Shown here in pieces: positions 55,579-64,000 of a stretch of 64,000 bases of DNA; positions within the stretch are counted from its first letter, which is position 1; each line of letters starts with the position of its first letter. The position numbers and the translations under genes were made by a program. Origin of the DNA: Pseudisothecium myosuroides (Eukaryota > Streptophyta > Bryopsida > Hypnales > Lembophyllaceae). The stretch lies in the NCBI GenBank assembly GCA_951799445.1, contig OX637296.1:20522001-20586000 (forward strand), written 5' to 3'. The notes beneath the pieces are model-generated. The model was not told where the DNA came from, did no database searches, and was given only the letters and a program-made list of their open reading frames with translations.

Positions 55579-56318
55579 CCCCTAAAGGAAAAAGCTGCAT
55601 TTTTTGGCAACAAAGTGATTTTGGGCAGCTCACTACGAATGGAGTTTTTATTTTTTTTCTTTAAAAATTTTACACAACATGTGCCCGAGGAGTAGCTTTA
55701 AGGCCCAAAAATTTTCATAACTTTTGACTACATAGATAAAAAGTTATTGCATGATACGTGATTTTCTTTGAACTTTAGGCAGCCCAGGCAGCTCTGAAAA
55801 TTTCTTGAAAAATGACTTTTTAAAAAATAAATAAATTGGAATTGATTCTTTAGATTTATATAAGCATGGGAAGCTTTGAATCATTCAGTTCCAATCAATG
55901 AGTCAAAAGTTATGAAGAGTTTAAGTTTGCGGGTAGGCATGGAGTCTTTGAAAACCATAATTACCCGCAAACTTAAACTCCTCATAACTTTTGACTCATT
56001 GATCGGAATTGAATGATTCAAAGCTTCCCACGCTTATATAAATCTAAAGAACCAATTTTGAATTTTTATTTTTTTTAAAAGTCATTTTTAAAGAAATTTT
56101 CAGAGCTGCCCGGGCTGCCTTAAGTTCAAAGAAAATTACATATCATGCAATAACTTTTTATCTATCTAGTCAAAAGTTATGAAAATTGTTGGGCCTTAAA
56201 GCTACTCCTTGGGCACATGTTGTGTAAAATTTTCAAAGAAAAAAAATAAAAACTCCATTTGTAGTGAGCTGCCCAAAATCGCTATGTTGCCAAAAAATGC
56301 AACTTGGTCCTTTAGGGG
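55579..56318. mobile_element. 740-bp fold-back TTAA-type element
   Basis: TTAA at 55575-55578 and 56319-56322; ends CCCCTAAAGGA and GGTCCTTTAGGGG. The two halves are long inverted repeats of one another (about 350 bp each), meeting near 55945-55965 with a short spacer. Each half resembles the right half of the elements at 18706 and 300-1122, so it looks like a head-to-head duplication of one element end. Confidence 0.87.
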
Positions 56319-56415
56319 TTAAGGAACATAGCATGCATAACCATAATCAGTTTACGACTTTTTAAAATCTATTCTATAAGTTTTTTAATGAATTTTGAAT
56401 GTGATTTTTCCTAAT

Positions 56416-56735
56416 ATAACATCCAATAGCCTTAACTATTGTTGCCTTTGAATCTTCTCCATAAAGTTCATCCAACAATATTTATTGCCATTGATTATTG
56501 CAATTTTATTACTAAATTTTCTAATGCATTTTTTTATTGACTATTTTGATTATTGCTCTTTTATAACTTTTAATTATTGATTTTTTTACTGATAGTTTTT
56601 TGTAAACCTCTCACCATTCTCAAGCCTCTTATTACAAGCCCCCAATAGCTATTGCTAGGGGAATGAAATGATGTGAAATATTCTACATCATTCCGTTGGC
56701 CAGAGAAAAGGGCAGTAGTGCTATTTGAATGTTAT
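56416..56735. mobile_element. MITE related to the element at 20139
   Basis: Begins ATAACATCCAATAGC and ends GCTATTTGAATGTTAT. Shares ends and a 'gtgaaatatt' internal block with 20139-20324. It breaks homology to the 52157 element. Confidence 0.55.
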
Positions 56736-56783
56736 GAAGATTTAAGATATTTGAGGATCATTTCTAAAAATCTTTAATACTAG

Positions 56784-57025
56784 AAAACATTAGAAGAAAT
56801 TTGAGGGCTCCAAAGGGCCATTTCAAGGTTGTTTCCGCTGCTAGGAATAGTCAAAATATTAAAAATTAATTAATTTTTAAAAATAGTATTAAAAAAATTA
56901 TTTTTTATTATTTTCTGACGTGGCACAGTCTCGGCCACGTCATATTATTGTTCTCAGGGCGTTCCCAGAGTTTTTAGGGCCTAATAACTTGCAATCTCTT
57001 ATTGCCCCCAAATTTCTTCTAATGT
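56784..57025. mobile_element. 242-bp MITE with 20-bp TIR
   Basis: ACATTAGAAGAAATTTGAGG near the left end and CCAAATTTCTTCTAATGT at the right. CTAG flanks both sides (56780-56783, 57026-57029) and may be the target duplication. It contains an internal hairpin TGACGTGGC...GCCACGTCA. Confidence 0.65.
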
Positions 57026-57324
57026 CTAGATTTGCAATGGACACCTTTGTACAAAGTCTTCAATAGAAAAATCATAAATATTTTCAAAATTAATTTTTTC
57101 ATGCTTAAAATGAACTTTAAGGGGTATATTACAAAAATTTAATTTACAAAAGTAATACTTTGATAAGATTTTAATAATTTTATTTAATGTCAAATTTTGT
57201 TGCCACCAAAATAAGGTGCCTTAGACATTTAGTAGTTAATGCACACACATGGTATGTAGGCTCATTATATTGCCTTTGATAGCCAAATTTGGAGAATATC
57301 AAGTTACATATGTAAGCTATATAT

Positions 57325-57620
57325 AATGTCAATCTCTCCAACGTTGCGTAATCAAATGAATTTCTACATTGGCCACGTCATTGCAACTCCACCATTCTAG
57401 AGTTCCCAAAGCGCTTCTACCTATTCTTGAGATGATTGTGAGGTTTTTTGACATTGGTCCAATGAGGCCGTAGTGGCGTTGACCATGGATACAAAGTATG
57501 GTGGAGGGCACAAACAAAAAATACAAAATTGCATACATAAGCGGGATTTTGTTGAGCCTTGTTCCTAAAATCTAGGTTCAAAGCATCGCCACAGTAGGGC
57601 TCCCAATTCCCCATGACATA
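57325..57620 (-). repeat. Dispersed repeat with a conserved decayed reading frame (copy 2)
   Basis: The minus strand encodes GNWEPYCGDALNLDFRNKA and TNVKKP, matching the plus-strand copy at 33225-33540. Unknown family. Confidence 0.55.
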
Positions 57621-57717
57621 GAAGCGTTGGTACACTCTACTCATTTCTTGGGTCCTAGGACTGCAATTCTTCTTAGCGTCACATGCCAATATGACCCAGT
57701 CTGCAACATGTAGGCTA

Positions 57718-57898
57718 TGTTGACGTAGTCATCTCCCTGTTCCCTGGATGACAAACATCCACCACATTAGGGTTAATTAGTTACTGTACAAAATTAGGTT
57801 AAGGTACCTTTGTACTTAAGTTGGGAGTTTCCCTAGCTTCTCTCTCTTGAACTTGAGAGTGTTAATCTCTATGTTGCTACAATGCAACTATTTTCACA
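57718..57898 (+). repeat. Putative 5' LTR of the copia element
   Basis: The right border is set by the primer-binding site; the left border (TGTTGACG) is a guess from the TG rule. No 3' LTR is inside the window for comparison. Confidence 0.35.
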
Positions 57899-57910
57899 TG
57901 GTATTAGAGT
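57899..57910 (+). other. tRNA-iMet primer-binding site
   Basis: TGGTATTAGAGT, two transitions away from the TGGTATCAGAGC site used by most copia elements. Confidence 0.8.
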
Positions 57911-58051
57911 GTCCCTAGGGTCTTAAGCAATTAGCAAATAGTCATAGACACTTGAGCAAATCAAGACGTACTAATCTTATTTTTTCTTACGAGTTGCACT
58001 GAAGGCGGCACTAGCAGAGTCATCAGACAAGAAACATCGTTAGTTACACAA

Positions 58052-59226
58052 ATGGATCCAACAGTCAGAGACGTTCCGGAGTCCATGAAATTAGCAGGTC
58101 CATCGAACTACACTCTATAGAGTTACAAAGTGAAAATGATCCTTATGCAGGAGGGTTTGTAGAGATTCATACAACCTTCATCAAATCGTGATGTGACCGC
58201 TACCAATACAGCTACTTCGGCAACCACAGCCACCACGGGAGATGACGCGCCGCCACCGGCAACTCCGAATACACCGCAGCTCGTAGCCAACACCGTTGAT
58301 GCATTTGATGCGACCAACAAAGAGTCAGAATTTTGCTTCCGTGCCGGCCGGATTATCATCTCACTGGTACAGGACTCAATCCTACTTAGTGTTATACATT
58401 TCACTGAATCACAACGGATTTGGATGCGCCTACGAACTATGTGTGATGTACGCAGTAGCTCTAGACGTTTATCCCTGAAAGAGCAATTCTACTCTCTCAA
58501 ACTAGCAGAAGGAAAGGGGGTTGGAGATTACTTACAACATATTAACTTGATAGTCACCTAGCTTGCCAACCTCGGTATTCAAACACCTAATGAAGACCTT
58601 GTAGACTTAACCTTGAATAGTCTTCCACGTAGCTGGACAACGTTCAAACAAATCCAGAAGGGCCGTGAATGTTTACCATTGATTTCCAAATTAGAAGGCC
58701 TTCTCTTGCAAGAAGAACACAGTCGTAGTCTGGATTCCCATTGAGACACGACCGAAGAGGTCAATTTTGTTTGACATGCGCGCAGCCCTTATAGAGAGGG
58801 CCAAATTTGCAGACGCAGCACCTTCACCAGGGGAACAGCATCAGCATCACTGCAAACCAATATTTGTCAAGGAACCGCCCAGCCATGCACCAACGGAAGA
58901 CAGCCCATTTACTGCCATAAATGTGGTAAGCTTGGACATTTGGCTCAAGATTGTGCTTGTATAACAATGGAAGAACGCATCCAAGCTATGCAATTACAAC
59001 TGTCAAACATGCCACCGGCGTGATTGGCACAACAAATCAACCTTGCCGAAGCTGAAAGAGAAGACGATGAATCGGACTTAGACTCTACTCCAAATATTCA
59101 AGACTGCGTTGAGGCCTTCTACAGTGATCAAGAAGAAGAAACTGACTTACCGCTACAGTACGCCAATGCTTGCATCAACTCAACACCCACGGAGGATGAC
59201 TGGTTTTTTGACTTCGGGGCATCATT
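58052..59226 (+). pseudogene. copia gag and start of protease, with in-frame stops
   Basis: A single frame runs from ATG 58052 without any frameshift but with about six stop codons. Landmarks are the gag region (FYSLKLAEGK, YLQHINLI, LLLQEEHSR), a CCHC zinc knuckle at 58913-58954 (CHKCGKLGHLAQDC), and the aspartic-protease start WFFDFGAS at about 59201, where the usual DSG is DFG. The stops are all explicable as C-to-T or G-to-A changes of Trp, Gln or Arg codons, as expected from deamination of methylated cytosine in a silenced element. The frame is cut at 59226 by the giant LTR. Confidence 0.87.
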
Positions 59227-62200
59227 TGTGAGCCCCCAATTTGTCACTGGAGACTCACAATTATTTTTTTTTCGATTTTTACAAATTTAAGTATAGTTTT
59301 ATATACAAAAAGCCCAAAAAAGAGTGTAAAATCAAAATAGGTATGTCACGTACCAATATAGCATTTGGTCCCTTATAGGTTATTTTCCCCCAAATAAACC
59401 CCATTTCCACTTGTACATAGGTTAAAACGTGGAAGTGTAGGTAAATAGTAGAATTAAGGCTAATTAAGCCCAAACAGCCCAAACCTACGGTACATGTGAC
59501 ATTTTATGGATAAAATTGGTCCAAAGGAACACTGTTGAGGTCCTAAGTCCATTCCCAGAGAGGTTTCACTTTCCCCATCGCATTGAAGAAATAACAGAAA
59601 TTCCAATTGTTGGCTTGCAAGAGTTACAAACTTAAGATGGACTTGTAAGAGGAATCTACAGGTGGAGTATGGTGTTTGAGGGTGGAAATCACATTTGGGA
59701 TTCAATGGTGAAATCGGCTTGCCAAGATTCTCTTGTATGTGAAAGATTCCCTAGTTGCCAGAATTAAAAGGAGAAGACAGAATTTGATTCTCCTCTAACC
59801 TTTGTGCAAAGTAAGAATATGAGCTTGCATATCCTTTTTGGAATTCCATGAGAGGTTCCATAAAAAGTTTCGTAATTTTCTGACTTGCAGAAGATGCCCT
59901 TTCGGACTATCAACCACCTAAACTTATGATAGGAAATTCCTAGAAATTATCCAGTTTGCGTTAAAATCTCACTAAGAATTAGATTAGCTTTTTTATGCTA
60001 ATAAGATGCCCCACCAAGTTTTAAGACATTCCAATAGCCAAAAATACTCGAACCGGCGAGATTCCACGATAATTGGCAAATTTGAAGTTTACGGTGGAGT
60101 TGACTTGCGTATTGGGAGCATATGAAATCGGAATGAGGTCAAAGCTAGGTCTTTTCTTACTCCCCCATATCTATTAAAGAACCTTGACTAATTATTTTTC
60201 TCAAAAAAGTCAACCTCCAAGATTTGGGTTTTTACCCTATTTTAGTGTTTAGTTAGTGATAGGTTATGTTGAATTTTTTGGAGTTTGGTTAAGGGGTTGC
60301 AAATTCTTGTAGACTAAAAATGGCCTTCTGAAGCCAACGGCGCAATCGGTTTTCAATTTGGAATTAATCTCCAAAAGTTAGAAGTTTGGACCAACGTAGA
60401 AAGTCAAAATTGATTGTTTAGGATGAAAATCTTAGATGATAAGATTACTACTAGGAAAAGAGAGGGGGTGAGTGCCCTTGGAAATGTATATAAAAAGGCT
60501 CATTTCCATCTCACAAACATCCCTTGTAGCCATATTTTGGCTCATTTTACACATTTTGGTCCATTTAGTTGGATTTTGGCCATTTTAGGTCACGTTGCCA
60601 AATTTGTGTGTTTTTGGAGCATTTTTAGCTCCATTGTTGGTGTTTTTGAAGCTCTCTCTGAAGGACATCGGGATCCCTTCAAAGTTTGCTTTTACTTGCT
60701 TTGTTGTGAATTTCTTTGGTGTTTGTTGTTATTTGGCACTAATCCTATAGAATGTCCCATTTATACCTTGGCGATGCCGCTTAGGGGGCCCTCTAGTGCT
60801 TGTTGTTTGTTTGCATAATTTTAAGTGGGAGTTCCTTAATTGAGAGTTCTCCTAAGATTGTGTGTGTGTTATTTTAGACCTTGCTTATGTGCTAATTTGA
60901 CTATTGATGTGGTTTTCTTGGCCTACCTTTGTTCCTCCTGTTCTATCTTTTCCCTCATGACGGCAAAGCTTTGACTTCTCTAGGAGTGAAATATTTTTGT
61001 TTTCGAAACTCACGGCGAAGCTTTGGCTTCTAGAGTTTTAGGATTATTAGTATTTATCAAAATTCCAAAGTTACGGCGAAGCTGTGGCTTCCTTGAGTGT
61101 TGAATTCCTTAGTTTTGTGTTATAAATCAAAGCGGCGGCGAAGCTTTGAAACCCCCATGTTAAGTTAACCATAGCATTAAGTTTTTTTGTATCAAACCAA
61201 GCTTCTAGTCATCCTTGTCCCTTGAGCTAAGTTGAAGTCCCAATTAAGTTTGGGACAAGAAACTAGCTTAGACCTATCTAGGGGTAAGGGGCCCCTTTGT
61301 TCAATTCAATTTAAGTTAGTTAAAATTTCCAACTTTGTCTTAGAAGGGAGAAGCAAGCAATTTAAGGATCCCTTTGTTTTTAGTCTAGGCAAGGTAGTTA
61401 GCCATCCAAATTAGTTTAAAACAAAATAATTAAAACAGAGTTGTTGAGAGGTCTGATTCTAGTTTGAATAGAATTTGCTATCAAGTTCCAATCAGTTGAA
61501 CATCAGAAACAGAGTAGATGAGGGTCTTTGGTTTCAGTTGATTAAAATTAGTCACAATCAAAAATCAAGTCTGCAAGAAATCAGTAGCTAGTCAATTAGA
61601 GCCTCAAATATCAATTAGAAAGGGCCAGTCAAGTAACTAGGAGGAGCCACGGTGACAGGCCCTTAAGCCATGGGAACGGGCTGTTAAGCCGTGTGAACGG
61701 TCTATCAAGCCAGGAACGAGAACTGCCTTGGGGAATAGGTTGCTGCCTGTGTAGGAGTTTGGTTGACGAGTTGGTTGCTGTCTGTGTACGGACGAGTTTG
61801 GCTGCTGCCTCGATCTACCTGCTGCCTAGGAAATCTGAATACTACTGTGAAGGCCGGAAGCTCAACCGTACCAGGTTGGATTGTAAAGCAATACAAAACA
61901 AATTCAAGTTGCTAGGAAGCTTATTGGAAGGAAAAGAGAGACTCGTCTCCTATTCAATGATGTAAGCTAATTAAATAGTTAGAACAAGTAGGAAGAATTA
62001 CTAGGAGCTTGCTCATCAAATTAGGAACTTCACAATCAAAAGACTCTAAGTAATGATCAATGGAGTTGCAATTGTAGAAATGGGGAATAGGAAGTGAGAG
62101 GAATGAGAAGGTGGCTTGGTTGTTGGCAAGTCCAACAATCAAAGAGGATTAGGAAGAAATCCAAACGAATTCTATTAGCCATTAGAATTGTAGATTAGAC

Positions 62201-63563
62201 AATTATCGACTTGGGATAGGGGGACAACAATCTTGGGCAAATTGGATAATTGACTTAGATAAGGGTCTACAATTATTGACTTTTAGACAAGGGAGACAAG
62301 ATCTTAGAGGATTTGACTAATTGTCTCTAGTAGGGAATAATATCTTCTTTAGGCCAAGTCTATGATTTGACTTCAATAATTGAGGTGAGAAAGAGATGAG
62401 AAAGAAAAGAAATCAAGTGAAGAAAGAAAAGGAGGTAGAAATTCTTTTGTTTAAATTGCAAAACTATAGCCGAAGTTACAAGTTAGGTTCAGACCTTTAA
62501 GAATAGTTTTTACTCTAAGTTTAATTTCAAATTCTTGTAGAAAATCTCTTGAGGTTTCCGAAAATATATGACACTTAGACAAAAGAGTTAAAACAAGTAA
62601 GATATGAAGGGATGAAGTCTACCACCTAAATTGGATGAAAAACATTTAGGAGTACCCAAGAGGAACAAAATTAGGAAAATAGTAAGTAAAAATAATCTAG
62701 AACCTAAACGTGAAATTAGAATTTATTTTTGGAATTAGGACTAGTATTAATCAATGGATGAAGTTTAAAACACCGATTAGCGGTCAAACTTCATCCATCA
62801 ATAACTCCTAGTAGTAAGGTCCAATTAGCACATGTCTTAGCATTCTAGATAGTTAGAATTATTACCTACAAGTAAAAGTTAACAAAAATCTAAAAATAGT
62901 AAATTGCTAGGAGTAGCACCGAACCACATAAGTAGGATAAGGATAAAACAACTAACCCAAAAAGTAATCAAAGAAGGAAACTAGATTTAGAAGGGAGTAG
63001 AAGAAAATTAGGGGAGTCCAAGACTCATTCAATTTTAGAAAACCACTTAGCCATCTAGGAGTAAATGACGGATGAACTTTGGATTAGGATATGGATGAAG
63101 TAGGACAAAAATCACTCATCCAAGTCCAAACTTAGAATTTAGGTAGAAGATGGTATTCTAAAGTCAGAGTCCAAAATTAAAAGTAATTTAGAAAAAGAAA
63201 AGGGTCTAAATACATGGATGAAGTCTAGATAGACTTATAGAAGCTAAATCTTCATCCATCCATAACTTTTGCTAGGAAGGTTGTATGATTTTGAGTTTTA
63301 TATTTTTAGAAATCGTATGAAATTTTGTCTCACTTTATGTAGCTAAATTTAGACTATCTCAACCTTCACTCAAAAACCACAGTTAGTATGCCCTGATTAG
63401 GATAAATATTACAAATTGTGTATGTTTAGGAGTTAGGAAAGATCCATTGCTTGAAAGGCACAATGGATTGATGCTAGGCACCCTAGAACAAAATTGAAAC
63501 TAAAACATCAAGAGCTTGGTTGTGCTCACTTATTTATCAAGGGTAGGTAAATAAACGCTCACA
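59227..63563 (+). mobile_element. Giant solo-LTR-like element (4.3 kb) inside copia protease
   Basis: Starts TGTGAGCCCCCAATTTGTCA and ends AACGCTCACA. Flanked by TCATT (59222-59226) and TCATC (63564-63568), a 5-bp duplication with one transition. Keeping one copy of TCATC restores the copia protease frame, so both borders are secure. It has a TATA box (TATATAAAAA, 60487-60496) about 1.26 kb from the start. No gag-pol and no internal repeat of the terminus, so it is best read as a solo LTR of a LARD-like family also present at 37745-42425. Confidence 0.82.
60961..61149 (+). repeat. Spaced CGGCGAAGCTTTG motif array
   Basis: Starts at 60961 (CGGCAAAGCTTTG), 61013, 61074 and 61136, about 50-62 bp apart. 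It is the counterpart of the array at 40441-40672. The motif is kept while the sequence between copies has diverged. Confidence 0.75.
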
Positions 63564-64000
63564 TCATCACACATCACAGGAAATTTTTCGCTGCTAAGCG
63601 ATGTCAGCTAGTCTCAAATCTCCAGTATTCGCACTACCGAAGGGCAAATCATGCCCATAGCTGGACAAAGTACTATAAAGCTTACTGATTTGTCAGGATC
63701 AATAAAGGAGGTCATTCGTGTTTTCTACGTGCCAAGAGTAAAAACCAATCTTTTATTAGTTGGCAAACTTACCAATTTGGGTTACAAAGTACTGTTTGAA
63801 GTCAAATCGTGTCTTATTTTCAACAAAGACCGCTCCGCAGAAGTTTTCATATATAGCCTACGCAATCCAAGCAACAACCTATATTGTATCATCACCACCG
63901 AACTGGCCAGCTCTCCAGGTCAACCTCCCACGCCATTGGAGACACACACCAGTGACATTAACAATATTACCTTAGCACAAAATCCCATCCTAGCACCCTC
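63564..64000 (+). pseudogene. copia protease remainder and GAG-pre-integrase region
   Basis: The frame continues from the target duplication into the protease (TGNFSLL), with one TAG at 63609, then QIMPIAGQSTIKL, VFYVPRVKTNLLLVGKL and LGYKVLF, the standard copia segment before the integrase zinc finger. It is open to the window edge. Confidence 0.85.

Larger units (their letters stand above)
55316..57235. mobile_element. TTAA-type element enlarged by three nested insertions
   Basis: TTAA at 55312-55315 and 57236-57239; decayed ends ACCCTAAATGCC and GACATTTAGTAG. Compared with the 638-bp relative at 52157 it is interrupted at 55579-56318, about 56416-56735 and 56784-57025, and the shared sequence resumes after each. 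Confidence 0.8.
57718..64000 (+). mobile_element. Decayed Ty1/copia retrotransposon, interrupted and running off the window
   Basis: The order is putative LTR, initiator-tRNA primer site, gag with zinc knuckle, protease start, a 4.3-kb insertion (59227-63563), then the rest of the protease and the GAG-pre-integrase region to the window edge. Integrase, reverse transcriptase and RNase H would lie beyond 64000. Confidence 0.85.

Noticed and set aside
1..64000. rRNA or tRNA genes
   Set aside because: No recognisable tRNA cloverleaf blocks or rRNA segments were found by eye. A tRNAscan/Infernal run would be decisive.

Overview
The window is nuclear DNA of a land plant with a large, repeat-rich genome. 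The main evidence is a plastid-type L-aspartate oxidase gene with an N-terminal transit-like exon and a GT-AG intron, together with a plant-type cytochrome P450 relic, a Ty1/copia element primed by initiator tRNA-Met, and Stowaway-, Harbinger- and CACTA-like MITEs. A seed-free plant (moss, lycophyte or fern) is plausible, but I cannot fix the species. Only one gene looks intact and host-derived (L-aspartate oxidase, 48.7-51.6 kb). Most of the rest is mobile DNA, much of it nested.

About 1.5-15.0 kb is the most remarkable part. It is a 13.5-kb element bounded on both sides by TTAA and by a 12-bp perfect terminal inverted repeat (CCCCTCATTGCC...GGCAATGAGGGG), the signature of piggyBac-type transposons. 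Inside it is not a piggyBac transposase but an AT-rich Helitron-like gene set. In order these are a spliced RPA-like single-strand-DNA-binding protein, a Rep protein with an N-terminal OTU domain, a PIF1 helicase fused to an endonuclease (EEP) domain, and a second OTU protein of 913 aa. The last protein carries a ParB-like motif and, tentatively, a degenerate DNA-methyltransferase-like C-terminus. Rep and helicase are separated only by a two-base slip in a (TA)n tract.

The flanks and much of the window hold several families of short elements that all follow TTAA-CCC...GGG-TTAA. They are nested in one another, in a P450 exon and in other repeats. In several cases removing the insert with one TTAA restores an interrupted sequence, so the target duplication can be read directly. 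MITEs with TA, 3-bp AAT and TAA target duplications are also present, including two near-perfect palindromic CACTA-like elements.

Layout: 0-1.5 kb, nested TTAA elements; 1.5-15 kb, the giant Helitron-bearing element; 16.6-17.8 kb, a possible small minus-strand gene whose intron carries a minisatellite with a palindromic MITE; 18.7-21.9 kb, TTAA elements; 23.4-26.8 kb, minus-strand P450 pseudogene with a MITE-in-MITE insertion; 29.7-31.8 kb, TTAA and TA MITEs nested three deep, plus a fragment of a possible DEK_C-like gene split by a MITE; 33.7-34.7 kb, another TTAA element; 37.7-42.4 kb, giant solo-LTR-like element on the minus strand; 46-46.8 kb, LINE relic; 47 kb, Harbinger-like MITE; 48.7-51.6 kb, L-aspartate oxidase; 52.2-57.2 kb, TTAA elements with nested fold-backs; 57.7-64 kb, decayed copia element whose protease region is split by a second giant solo-LTR-like element.
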